Source: a virus. From it: 64,000 bases of DNA. Of this stretch, positions 31,790-39,720 are shown piece after piece. Below the pieces are notes generated by a model that saw only the letters and a list, made by a program, of their open reading frames with translations, was not told where the DNA came from and did no database searches. Within the stretch, counting starts at the first letter, position 1; each line of letters starts with the position of its first letter. Location: IMG/VR virus record IMGVR_UViG_3300010399_000034, positions 22,807-86,806 of that record. One strand, written 5' to 3'. Made by a program: the position numbers and the translations under genes.

Positions 31790-32235
31790 CAGCGCCGCCG
31801 CATCGCCTTGTAGGCGCGATATCCGCCCCAGCCGAGAAGACCGGCGCCGATCAGCACGTACGCCGTGCCCACGAGCGTCGAGCCGCCGAGGCCGGCGACC
31901 GGCGTTTCCATCGCGGGCGGCGCCGCTTCGGGCGTGCTCGAGAGGAAGAGCGTTCCGAGGCCGGCGCCGAGGCCCGCGAGCCCGCTCGAGAGCAGCGCTC
32001 CGGTTCCTGCCGCCTTCCACGAGCCCGCCGACGCGCCCGCGAGCGCGCCACCGTAGAGGCCCGCGCTCAGCATCACGCCGGCCGGCGCGATCGGGCCCAT
32101 GCCCGCGATCATCTCTCCGGCCGCGTTGGCGCCTTGCGCAAGACCGCCTGTGAGCGGCTCCATGACCACTGCACCGAGCCCGCGCATGCCTGCCACGTTC
32201 ATCGGTCCGCAGTTCACACAGTTTCCTAGCATCAT
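31789..32235 (-). CDS. Hydrophobic Gly/Ala-rich membrane protein
   Basis: 148 residues with three or four hydrophobic segments (e.g. PAGVMLSAGLYGGALAGASA and TAYVLIGAGLLGWGGY) and a basic end (KAMRRR). Very Gly/Ala-rich. It may be a virion membrane or pore-forming protein; no family recognised. Confidence 0.5.
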   Translation of the reverse strand: MMLGNCVNCGPMNVAGMRGLGAVVMEPLTGGLAQGANAAGEMIAGMGPIAPAGVMLSAGLYGGALAGASAGSWKAAGTGALLSSGLAGLGAGLGTLFLSSTPEAAPPAMETPVAGLGGSTLVGTAYVLIGAGLLGWGGYRAYKAMRRR

Positions 32236-32603
32236 GATGTTGCTCTCCTGATCCAGTAGTAGCCGACCATGCCGGCCGTGATCGTCGCGGAACCGGCGAA
32301 CGAAAGCCCGAGGAGCTCGTAGACGCTCAGATCGATCCGCATGACCTTCGAGGTCACCCAGATCCCCGGGATGATGAAGCAGCCGCGCAGAAGCGTCAGG
32401 CCGACAAGACGAAGCATCGAGCCTGACTCCCCGTCGAGGACCGCGAGGACGGCGTAGCTCGAGGGCGGCGAGCCATGCTCACCTGTCGGAGAGGCTTGCT
32501 GCGCGGGCGTGTCTTGCCCGAGCGGCATCGTGGGCGGGCCGAAGCCCTGCCGCCACATCGGCGCGATGCGCATGAAACCTTGCGTACGGAACGCGTCTTC
32601 CAT
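32232..32603 (-). CDS. Membrane protein
   Basis: 123 residues. Polar N-terminus with a Pro/Gln-rich region, then hydrophobic spans (MLRLVGLTLLRGCFIIPGIW and LLGLSFAGSATITAGMVGYY). Start is ATG of a TGATG junction. Position next to another membrane protein suggests a joint role. Confidence 0.5.
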   Translation of the reverse strand: MEDAFRTQGFMRIAPMWRQGFGPPTMPLGQDTPAQQASPTGEHGSPPSSYAVLAVLDGESGSMLRLVGLTLLRGCFIIPGIWVTSKVMRIDLSVYELLGLSFAGSATITAGMVGYYWIRRATS

Positions 32604-32821
32604 CACCCCTCGTGTAGCTTCTCGGCGAGCTGCTTACGGAGCTCTGCCTTCTGTCGCGCGTGTTCGACGTCAGCTTTCATCTTCGCCGGAAGAACGTCGA
32701 CCAGATGCCTGGCATTGTCGTCTCCGTTGACGAACGCCGCCACGGCCTTGATCACCCAGCCAGCGATCTCCGCGCCGAGCTCGATCGCCTCTTTGACTTC
32801 ACTGACCGTCGGATCCGCCAT
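32603..32821 (-). CDS. Small helical protein
   Basis: 72 residues. VKEAIELGAEIAGWVIKAVA and a C-terminal basic coiled coil (AKMKADVEHARQKAELRKQL). Start lies within the 3' end of the lipoprotein gene (23-base overlap). Function unknown. Confidence 0.5.
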   Translation of the reverse strand: MADPTVSEVKEAIELGAEIAGWVIKAVAAFVNGDDNARHLVDVLPAKMKADVEHARQKAELRKQLAEKLHEG

Positions 32822-33329
32822 CGTCTTCTCCTGCGTCGTGCGTGCACGACGACTGCGCGAAGCCACCGAGCGCCTGGACGGCGTCCACGAACGTGTCCGG
32901 CAGATCGATCCCGCCAACCTCTTCGATAGTGCTCACGACGTCGCTCAGCGCGGTCAGCGCGCACGCCGCAGCAGAATAGAAGGTGAGCTCGGCGTCGTTC
33001 ACGCCTGCCTTCCATTCATCGAGGGCACGCTCGACGGCGAGAAGAAGGCCACGAGCGACCCGCACGACGCGCCGTGCCCGGTTGGTCGGCGTCATCAGCT
33101 CTTCGAAGCGGGCGAGCCCCTGCTCGATCGTGGTGATCGTGCCGGCGTCGACCTCGCGGATGACCTGCTCGCGCGCCTCGGGCCCGCGCACCTCTATCTG
33201 GTGCGCGATCCCCTCGTCGGCCACGTTGAGGCCTTCGCCGAGCTGTTCGAGGACCGTGCGCGCTCCGGCCGGCGGACCCCCGCAGCTCGCGAGCAGAAGG
33301 AGCACGGCGCTGACATTACTGCTTTTCAT
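32799..33329 (-). CDS. Predicted lipoprotein, 176 residues
   Basis: Signal MKSSNVSAVLLLLASC ends in LASC. The mature part is helical (EQVIREVDAG, ARFEELMTPTNRARRVVRVA) and ends in an acidic CTHDAGEDDGGSDGQ tail. Function unknown. Confidence 0.6.
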   Translation of the reverse strand: MKSSNVSAVLLLLASCGGPPAGARTVLEQLGEGLNVADEGIAHQIEVRGPEAREQVIREVDAGTITTIEQGLARFEELMTPTNRARRVVRVARGLLLAVERALDEWKAGVNDAELTFYSAAACALTALSDVVSTIEEVGGIDLPDTFVDAVQALGGFAQSSCTHDAGEDDGGSDGQ

Positions 33330-33613
33330 CGGGGGTCCCTCTCCTCTTGCTTCACGACCGGAGCCAACGCGGGCGAGCGCGCGATGCCGTGTGGCACGAA
33401 CAGCTTAGCGATCTCGAAGACCGCGACGACGCCGTCCAGAAACCGCACGAGCTTATCGTCGGCCTGGGTCGACGTCTTCTTCGCACGCTCCTTGATCGTG
33501 GTCTCGTTGAGGCGGTAGACGCCAACGAACGCGGTCAGCGTGCCGAAGATGGCCCAGCCCGTCTCTGCCGGATGCGCGAACACCCAGGCCCATGCCGTTG
33601 CGAGAAAGCCCAT
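33326..33613 (-). CDS. Single-span membrane protein, holin-like
   Basis: 95 residues. One or two hydrophobic segments near the N-terminus (WAWVFAHPAETGWAIFGTLT) and a charged C-terminal half. The size and layout fit a small holin, but no antiholin or endolysin pair is directly adjacent. Confidence 0.4.
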   Translation of the reverse strand: MGFLATAWAWVFAHPAETGWAIFGTLTAFVGVYRLNETTIKERAKKTSTQADDKLVRFLDGVVAVFEIAKLFVPHGIARSPALAPVVKQEERDPR

Positions 33614-33667
33614 ACGCCCTCAAGCAGAGAATACCGCCGAGGATGTAGGTGCGGCAACTACACCGCT

Positions 33668-33799
33668 CTACATGGTCCGCCAGCAACAAAGACAGCGATC
33701 TCTACCGCCCTCGGTGACCGCCTGTCTGCCACGGAGATAGCGGTCCGGCACGAAGCAGTAGATGTGCCCGAGGATGAAGCAAGTCGCGCGGACTGTCAC
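33668..33799 (-). CDS. Small Cys-rich peptide
   Basis: 43 residues; GTG in a GTGA overlap. CFILGHIYCF and CLCCW at the ends resemble a short zinc-binding phage peptide family. Function unknown. Confidence 0.5.
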   Translation of the reverse strand: MTVRATCFILGHIYCFVPDRYLRGRQAVTEGGRDRCLCCWRTM

Positions 33800-34209
33800 T
33801 CTTCGTCCTTCTTTCCGCCCTCGAGCACCTTGAAGCCGGCGCGTCGTTCTTCCGCTGCAAGAGCAGGCGGCGCCGACTTGGCGAGCTCCGCCTTCCACGG
33901 CCACTGAACGATCATCGTGTCGGTCGCGTGCTGCGACAGCACGTCGATCGTGCTCATCGCGACGACGGCCGACCACGGAACGACGCAATGGAACGGCGTG
34001 CGGTCGAACGAAAGCGTCCCAGAGAAGCCCTCGCTGTTGAAGATGAGATCTGGGATCGGGATCGCGAGGTGTCGCCCGAGATGAACGAAAAGGATCTCGC
34101 CTTGCAAGTGTGAAGGAAGACGTACGCCGTGTCCGCGCAGCAAGATCCAGATCTTGAAGACGAGCTCGGTGTCGAGCAGCTCCTCGAAGACTTTCTTCTT
34201 GGCGAGCAT
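33796..34209 (-). CDS. SspB-like ClpXP adaptor
   Basis: 137 residues. The central HLQGEILFVHLGRHLAIPIP and FSGTLSFDRTPFHCVVPWSA match SspB-family proteins (strands that bind SsrA-type tags) as seen in myxobacteria. The C-terminal tail (GFKVLEGGKKDEE) is unlike the ClpX-binding tail, so delivery to ClpXP is not proven. Phage adaptors could steer or inhibit host ClpXP. Adjacent to a CopG-like regulator gene. Confidence 0.68.
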   Translation of the reverse strand: MLAKKKVFEELLDTELVFKIWILLRGHGVRLPSHLQGEILFVHLGRHLAIPIPDLIFNSEGFSGTLSFDRTPFHCVVPWSAVVAMSTIDVLSQHATDTMIVQWPWKAELAKSAPPALAAEERRAGFKVLEGGKKDEE

Positions 34210-34592
34210 CAGCCCCTCGTTCGCTTTCGGCTGCGGCGCCCCCGGCCGGAGAGCCCTTCGAGGACTTCCCCCTCGACGACGTCTGCGCCTGGTGCAGGAA
34301 GCGCGCGAGTCGGCGGCTCGACAGCGACGCCCGCATCGGAAGAACCACCGAGCAGCTCCTCGACTAGGATCTCACGCACGCGTCGCCTGATGCGCTGCAT
34401 CTTCTCTTGAAGCATGGCTTGGAACGCCGCGATCTCTTCTCCGATCGCAGCCTCCAACGCTGGCGTCTCGACGGCACGTTGCAAGATGAAGCGGATCGTC
34501 TGCGACCGCTGATAGCCACGACTCGCGCCGAGCTGATCGATCTTAGCGATGAGCTCATCCGGAACGCGAATGCTGATTTTGTGGTCCGCCAT
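34209..34592 (-). CDS. CopG/Arc-type ribbon-helix-helix protein
   Basis: 127 residues. KISIRVPDELIAKIDQL and YQRSQTIRFIL form a ribbon-helix-helix DNA-binding domain; the remainder is a long helical region and a basic tail (GRGRRSRKRTRG). A probable transcription regulator. Confidence 0.75.
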   Translation of the reverse strand: MADHKISIRVPDELIAKIDQLGASRGYQRSQTIRFILQRAVETPALEAAIGEEIAAFQAMLQEKMQRIRRRVREILVEELLGGSSDAGVAVEPPTRALPAPGADVVEGEVLEGLSGRGRRSRKRTRG

Positions 34593-34625
34593 GTCCTACG
34601 AGGTTACGTCATGCGAATGCGTCCG

Positions 34626-34874
34626 TCACCACGACTCGACACGCACGAAACGCGGCACCGTGTGTCCGTCGATGTCGCGAACGTTTTCGAAGAACTCACC
34701 CGCGCTGCGTATTCGCATTCGATCATCGTCTGCGCTTTGGATCGACTCGTACACAATGAACTCGATAGCACCGTCGGCCACGCCGGCAGCACTGCCATGC
34801 ACAGCAACGCCGTGAATGAAGTAAACGCCTCCCTTCCAATGCCGATAGAAGCCACGGACCTCGGAGCTCATCAT
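34626..34874 (-). CDS. DUF1653-like protein
   Basis: 82 residues. YRHWKGGVYFIHGVAVHG, AIEFIVYES and FFENVRDIDGHTVPRFV match the short DUF1653 pattern. Start chosen at the ATG in a TGATG junction; a GTG one codon upstream is possible. Function unknown. Confidence 0.65.
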   Translation of the reverse strand: MMSSEVRGFYRHWKGGVYFIHGVAVHGSAAGVADGAIEFIVYESIQSADDDRMRIRSAGEFFENVRDIDGHTVPRFVRVESW

Positions 34875-35284
34875 CACTCGTTCTCCGGCTTGCGGTTCTC
34901 GGATCGTTCGACCGTGAAATGACCCTCCGGATATCTGGCTTTCAACTTCGCGACGTTCCGCTCGGCGATCTCGCTGAGCTTGATCCCAAGCCCAGTCGCG
35001 CCTTCAGCGAGGTACCAGAGGAGATCGCCGTACTCCTTGATCAGATACTCGCGGTCGAGGTGCTTGCCGTGAAAGCGGATGTGTTTCACGTGTTCCATGA
35101 TCTCGCCCGCCTCCGACGCGATGCCGCAGGCGCTGTGGTCGATGCGAACAAACTCCTCCGTAATGACGGCGTGTGCATCGAGAATCGGATCTATAAAAGG
35201 CGGATCTACGACCCTCGTGTCAGCAGCCACGTTTCGCACCGACGACGTCGTTGCAGCCCAGGCCTGATATTCGTCGAACGTCAT
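34874..35284 (-). CDS. mazG: MazG-like nucleotide pyrophosphohydrolase
   Basis: 136 residues from the ATG at 35284. Metal-binding E-x2-E and E-x2-D appear in ASEAGEIMEHVKH and KEYGDLLWYLA, as in MazG/all-alpha NTP pyrophosphatases. Such phage enzymes cleave NTPs and related alarmones such as (p)ppGpp or modified nucleotides. Confidence 0.75.
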   Translation of the reverse strand: MTFDEYQAWAATTSSVRNVAADTRVVDPPFIDPILDAHAVITEEFVRIDHSACGIASEAGEIMEHVKHIRFHGKHLDREYLIKEYGDLLWYLAEGATGLGIKLSEIAERNVAKLKARYPEGHFTVERSENRKPENE

Positions 35285-35583
35285 GCTGCTGACTCCTTCG
35301 CTTTCAACTCGCGTACGGCAGCCTCGATCTTGCCGCACCACATGTTCATCTGCCAGACGAGCCCGCCGATCGAGTCGCTAGTCGTCCCCTCGAAGCCGAG
35401 CTTCAGGAGATGCTTGCACGCGCCCTCGAGCGTGCTGTGATACGGCGCCTTCGCCGGCCGCCACTGCGACAGCTCGTTTCGCTCTTTGATGAACGCGCGC
35501 ATGACGACGGTGAAGTTGTAGCCGTCGCAGTCGACCCCGTAGACCGACCCGCTCGGATGTTGAATCTGGAAGAGCAGGCTCAT
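35281..35583 (-). CDS. Hypothetical protein, 100 residues
   Basis: Overlaps the neighbours by 4 bases. IQHPSGSVYGVDCDGYNF and LLKLGFEGTTSDSIGG; no domain recognised. Confidence 0.5.
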   Translation of the reverse strand: MSLLFQIQHPSGSVYGVDCDGYNFTVVMRAFIKERNELSQWRPAKAPYHSTLEGACKHLLKLGFEGTTSDSIGGLVWQMNMWCGKIEAAVRELKAKESAA

Positions 35584-35912
35584 GGCGACTGCTTATCTTT
35601 CGCGTCGAGTACCAACAGCACGCGCTTCTCCGCAGGGATGAGATCCATGATCTCTTCGAAGGTCGGCGCCGGCTGCTCGCCGAGAAGCTCGCGGCAGAGA
35701 CCGTCGTAGTTGAGTGCGAACTCGTGCGTGAACACCGGACGTTCGAGCGCCTTTTCCATCGCTTCGTGGAAGACGGCGAACGGCATGCAGAGACGATCCT
35801 CGAAGAGCTGAAACATCGCGAGCTCACGAGGCGGCTTCCCCTCCCACCACTTCGAGTCGCACAACGCGATAGCCTGTTCTCGGGTCAACTGAGATTCTTT
35901 GGGACCTGACAT
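35580..35912 (-). CDS. Hypothetical protein, 110 residues
   Basis: Coupled by overlaps. QAIALCDSKWWEGKPPREL and FHEAMEKALERPVFTHEFAL look like a conserved phage protein. Function unknown. Confidence 0.55.
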   Translation of the reverse strand: MSGPKESQLTREQAIALCDSKWWEGKPPRELAMFQLFEDRLCMPFAVFHEAMEKALERPVFTHEFALNYDGLCRELLGEQPAPTFEEIMDLIPAEKRVLLVLDAKDKQSP

Positions 35913-36220
35913 TATGCACCTCCTTGAAAGAGCCCAGCGCCACGCAGCTTGCGTCGGACGTGAGCGGCCGCGTACTCAGAGCAACACCTTGCGCAGATCG
36001 TTTTTCCATCGGCTGCCGGACGACTGCCGCACGCCTGGCACCGGCCCTCGAACTTCATCTTCGCGCGCCAAACGCGCTTCTGTGCAGGCTCGCTCGGCGA
36101 ACGCTTACGCTTTGGTTTGTGCGCAAAGTGCCACCAGCAATGGTGGTTTCCGCGCCCGCTGATCTTCGGACTCTTGCAGCCGTCAACGCGGCACGGCACC
36201 GAGTGCTTTTGACCGCTCAC
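35912..36220 (-). CDS. Zinc-finger protein
   Basis: 102 residues. Cys/His clusters CRVDGCKSP, CWWHF, CQACG and CARCC suggest two zinc sites; basic linker (HKPKRKRSPSEP). Function unknown. Confidence 0.55.
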   Translation of the reverse strand: MSGQKHSVPCRVDGCKSPKISGRGNHHCWWHFAHKPKRKRSPSEPAQKRVWRAKMKFEGRCQACGSRPAADGKTICARCCSEYAAAHVRRKLRGAGLFQGGA

Positions 36221-36261
36221 GCGCTCTCGCTTTCTGCGACCTCGGGACGGATCATTGTCAT
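36217..36261 (-). CDS. Possible 14-residue micro-ORF
   Basis: MTMIRPEVAESESA; its ATG overlaps the stop of the gene at 36258-36731 and its stop overlaps the start of the next gene (ATGA on both sides). The double coupling suggests a translated linker peptide; function unknown. Confidence 0.35.
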   Translation of the reverse strand: MTMIRPEVAESESA

Positions 36262-36731
36262 CGCTGCTCCTTCAACTGTTGAATGCGGCGCTCGAGATAC
36301 CACGCAGCTTTTCGTAAATCTTCGATCTCCTTCGTTGGATCCTTCTTCCCAGCGCGAGAGATGTACTTCACTGCATTGCCGAGACAGAAGTCGAGCTTCC
36401 ACGCCTCGATCACTTTGATCGCTTCGTACGTCGTGTCGCCGCCGTAGTACGAAGGGTGATCTACGTCGGAACACGCGACGAACTTGTTGAGCTTCACGAG
36501 TCTTGCATGCTCGTTGACCCCATCCAAGATGGTGTCGAAGTTCCCAGCCCAGGCGCCGTCTTTGCGTCTGATGAAAAACGACACGCGATCCACATGCGAG
36601 ACCCGGCGGAACTCAAGCTCCGGTTCTCCGCGTACTGCTGCATACTCGAGCCACGGGCAATCACTTGTGTGCGCGCAGCAGCCTTCCACGTAAGGCGCGC
36701 CACAGTCTACACAACGCTTCTTCTCCGACAT
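36258..36731 (-). CDS. DUF3310-containing protein
   Basis: 157 residues. C-terminal DUF3310 block: HPSYYGGDTTYEAIKVIEAW, LGNAVKYISRAGKKDP and DLRKAAWYLERRI. N-terminus has CVDCGAPYVEGCC and C-P-W, which may bind zinc. AGGAG lies 7 bases before this ATG; an in-frame upstream ATG at 36788 has no ribosome site. DUF3310 is a phage protein of unknown biochemical role. Confidence 0.8.
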   Translation of the reverse strand: MSEKKRCVDCGAPYVEGCCAHTSDCPWLEYAAVRGEPELEFRRVSHVDRVSFFIRRKDGAWAGNFDTILDGVNEHARLVKLNKFVACSDVDHPSYYGGDTTYEAIKVIEAWKLDFCLGNAVKYISRAGKKDPTKEIEDLRKAAWYLERRIQQLKEQR

Positions 36732-36870
36732 GCGCGTCTCCTGCTGATCCACCAGATCGTCGATCCATTGAATGCGTCGCTGAATCATCGTTGCGAACCT
36801 AACCTTGGATTGGCGTGCAGAGCACCGCAATGCCCCGCCTTACCCCGCAGCGCAAAGCCGCACAAAGTCC

Positions 36871-39720
36871 TCACACCGAATACCAGTCATCGCCGATCTT
36901 GGCGACGGCAGGAAATGGCATCGCATCTGCCCCAGGAACCAATGTTAGCTTCTGCGACATACAACGCTCGAGGAGCGCCGCGACCTTGTCGGCTTTGTGC
37001 TCGTCGCATTCAACGTAGATCGCGTCGTGGACCTGCGCGATGATGATCGCAGTCGGGTCGACGCTCGGAAGTTGATGCGCAAGTTCGAGCATCGAGAGGT
37101 TCATCATCGATGCGACCGTTGAGTTCTTGCTGATGATTCCTGCACTGTCGTAGCGGTGGAGGTCGTGCTGGACAGCAAGCGTGTACAAGTCTGCGCTTTC
37201 CTCGAGCTGACACACTGCCGCAACGGTCCCGGTCGAATAGAGCTCAGCGTCGCGCCAGTCACCAGCAGCCTCCGTCATACGCTGAAGCGTGTGCGGGTTC
37301 GTTGTACCGCCGTGCGCCAACCGAGACCAAAGCACGTACATGCTCCGCTCCGTGGCGTACGAGAACGGGTTTCGTGGGTAGGTTTCAAGAAACCGATCAC
37401 GCGCGGCACGACCAAGACGATCATCACGACTGAAACGTTGTCGATCCGTTGGATCGCCGTAAGCGAGCTGGCTCCGCAGCAGGGAGCCAGCGAAGTTCAG
37501 CCGCCACGCCATGTGTCCATCGCGATCGGAGACATACGGTCCGTCGATACGCGAGGTCACGCCGCAACTTCGTGCGAGCAGTTGCAGGTCACGAAGCAGC
37601 TCTAGGTTCGGCGTGTTGGAAGACGGCTGCCCCATAGACAGCGTTCCGTCAGCGTCCATGTAGCCGAGAAGGAACGCTTTTCGCGCCGACAAGCAAGCAC
37701 GCCAGATCGAATCTGGTACGCGTTTCGTCTTGGCACGCCAAGTCGGGTCAACCCCCCAGGAGGGGAGAAGCTGTCGAAGGCGACTATCTGCGGCCACGCT
37801 GATTGCCGTCAATGGTCCGTGAACCTGGGCCTTCCAGAGGCCGCCGTATTGTATCGCCCAGCGTGTAAAGGACGCAGCGTACTCGTCATGCGCGAAGCGT
37901 TTTACACGTGTACCGAAGCACCACACAAGTTGGTCTGTGGAGCCGGTTCGTTGCGACCACGACCCGTTTCCGATCCAATACCCGAGCCAGTACGCGTCGG
38001 CGTCATTGAAAGGGGCACCGAACTCCTGCGCTGAGGCAAGCGGCTGCGCAATACGGTCGCCTTCACGTAACTCTCCAACAGCGCGCCATTCGAACTCGAT
38101 TCCGTCGTCACGAAGCACGCGAAGATAGTGTTCTTCGTTCGTCTGAAGTACATGCCCGTTGGTGAGCTTCGTCTCCCATAGTTGCTCAGTCCGCTTTCCA
38201 AGCGTCATCGATGGAGCCCATTGATTTGGCGCGCCGAGCGACGCGGAGCACGTCGCATGTTCCACCGGGAGATAGCCTTCTGTTGTAAGAACGCGCGTCC
38301 CGCCTCGAACGCACTGCATCTTGTAGTTGTATACAACTGTCGCATCGATCAAGAGAAGCGGGAACTCGCGACGACGACCGATGAGCGCGTCGGTGACACG
38401 GCCAGTTCGCTTGGCTTCAGTGAGCTCGCGCTCGCGCCACGGCCGCACCGACGGGAACGCTTTGAAGATCGCGGCGAGGATCGTCTCGACCGTCGCGATG
38501 TCGATCGGCATGCCCTCGTAGCCGCCGTCGTAGATGGAGTTGAGGATCGTCTCCGACCCAGCGCCGTAGAAGCTGCCGTAGATGACGCGCTTCTCGAGAT
38601 CGCGCAGCGCTGACCGCGTCTTGTCGTCGGCCTTGAGGTAGCCGTCCTTGAACGCGATCGCGCTCACGTACGCGTGTGGGTCGCAGTCGGGCTCGTACTT
38701 GCGCGCTTCGTCAGCGTTGACGCAGAGCGAGATGAGCTTCTCGTCGCCGCAGAGCGCACCGAGCACGCGAAGCTCAGCCTGTCCGAGGTCGGCGCCGACG
38801 ATCTTGCGGCCCGGCGGCGCGACGATGCACTCGCGGATGCCGGGCACCTCGAGCGTGATCTTCCCTGGCTTCGCCTTCGCGAGGAAGATCTCGTCGCCAG
38901 GAAAGAGCGGAAGCTGCCATGGACCGCCGTGCGGTCGGCCCTTGCTGTCGAGTGCCTCGAAGATCGCAAGCATGAGAAGGATGCGCTTCCCCCAGTTCAT
39001 TAGGTTCGGCTCGCTGCTCCATCTCCCGGTCCTCGCACCGAGCGGCTTCCAACGCACGCGGATGCGCCAGTCCTGCGAGACCGGCATCCCCTCGATGTAC
39101 GTCGACTTGATCTTCTCCCAGCGACGATAGTCAAGGAGCAGATCGACGAACGGATGACCCTTGTAAGAGAGCAACGACGATTTATCTGTCGATGGCTGCC
39201 CTTGTGGATGCGTCTTGCTCGGGTCGGTGTACTTCATCGGAAGCAGCCGACACGGCCCGTTCTTGTCGTAGAGCGCCCACGCGAGCTGCGGAGGACTCGT
39301 AGGGCTAAAGTCTGGCCGACCCGTGAATGCACGCAGGAGCTCGACCGAACGCGCCATGTAGAAATCAGAACGCTGCGACCAGCGGATCCACCGTTCTCGA
39401 CTCACTGGCAAGCCGGCGCGCTCGACGTCCTTCGCGACGTGGAACATCCCGACGTCGAGGTCATGGACGAAGCGTGCGTTCTCTGCTTCGAGCTCGGTGA
39501 GCTGCGAGAGCATGGAGAGCGTCGTATTGTAAACGTCGCGACCGTTGTAAGCGAAGAGCTGCTCGTTCGACTCCCAGACCTGCTGCCCGCCCTTCTCCTT
39601 CGGCGGCTTCCACGGCGGCGTGTCGGTGTAGCAGCCGGCGATGTGTTGCAAGCGATGAGGCTCGTCGGGATGAACGGCGTTGTGCGCGATCTCGGTGTCG
39701 TAGACGTAGCCGCGAGTCAT
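36871..39720 (-). CDS. polA: Family A DNA polymerase with intein, split exonuclease
   Basis: 949 residues; ATG in an ATGA overlap with the UDG gene. N-terminus GYVYDTEIAHNAVHP and YNGRD (about 58-62) is the third exonuclease motif, but motifs I and II are encoded at the end of the previous gene. Polymerase motif A is GADLGQAELRVLGAL, motif B RDLEKRVIYGSFYGAG, motif C VHDAIYVE with Ala in place of the usual Glu after His-Asp. The C-terminal palm follows the intein. It should be the phage replicase and lies in the replication cluster; expression as a separate product would give a truncated exonuclease. Confidence 0.92.
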   Translation of the reverse strand: MTRGYVYDTEIAHNAVHPDEPHRLQHIAGCYTDTPPWKPPKEKGGQQVWESNEQLFAYNGRDVYNTTLSMLSQLTELEAENARFVHDLDVGMFHVAKDVERAGLPVSRERWIRWSQRSDFYMARSVELLRAFTGRPDFSPTSPPQLAWALYDKNGPCRLLPMKYTDPSKTHPQGQPSTDKSSLLSYKGHPFVDLLLDYRRWEKIKSTYIEGMPVSQDWRIRVRWKPLGARTGRWSSEPNLMNWGKRILLMLAIFEALDSKGRPHGGPWQLPLFPGDEIFLAKAKPGKITLEVPGIRECIVAPPGRKIVGADLGQAELRVLGALCGDEKLISLCVNADEARKYEPDCDPHAYVSAIAFKDGYLKADDKTRSALRDLEKRVIYGSFYGAGSETILNSIYDGGYEGMPIDIATVETILAAIFKAFPSVRPWRERELTEAKRTGRVTDALIGRRREFPLLLIDATVVYNYKMQCVRGGTRVLTTEGYLPVEHATCSASLGAPNQWAPSMTLGKRTEQLWETKLTNGHVLQTNEEHYLRVLRDDGIEFEWRAVGELREGDRIAQPLASAQEFGAPFNDADAYWLGYWIGNGSWSQRTGSTDQLVWCFGTRVKRFAHDEYAASFTRWAIQYGGLWKAQVHGPLTAISVAADSRLRQLLPSWGVDPTWRAKTKRVPDSIWRACLSARKAFLLGYMDADGTLSMGQPSSNTPNLELLRDLQLLARSCGVTSRIDGPYVSDRDGHMAWRLNFAGSLLRSQLAYGDPTDRQRFSRDDRLGRAARDRFLETYPRNPFSYATERSMYVLWSRLAHGGTTNPHTLQRMTEAAGDWRDAELYSTGTVAAVCQLEESADLYTLAVQHDLHRYDSAGIISKNSTVASMMNLSMLELAHQLPSVDPTAIIIAQVHDAIYVECDEHKADKVAALLERCMSQKLTLVPGADAMPFPAVAKIGDDWYSV
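37123..38313 (-). other. Intein in DNA polymerase with LAGLIDADG endonuclease
   Basis: 397 residues between Gln and Ser of the conserved Q-(G/S)-T motif (NYKMQ then STVASMM). Starts Cys1 (CVRGGTRVLTTEGY), contains block B TNEEHYLRV and ends SKN, followed by Ser+1. The penultimate residue is Lys rather than His. Homing endonuclease motifs YWLGYWIGNGS and FLLGYMDADGT are both present with Asp. Removal restores an uninterrupted polymerase. Confidence 0.85.

Noticed and set aside
36871-39720. Inactive polymerase because motif C is VHDA rather than VHDE
   Set aside because: The catalytic Asp is present and this last position varies among phage polymerases.
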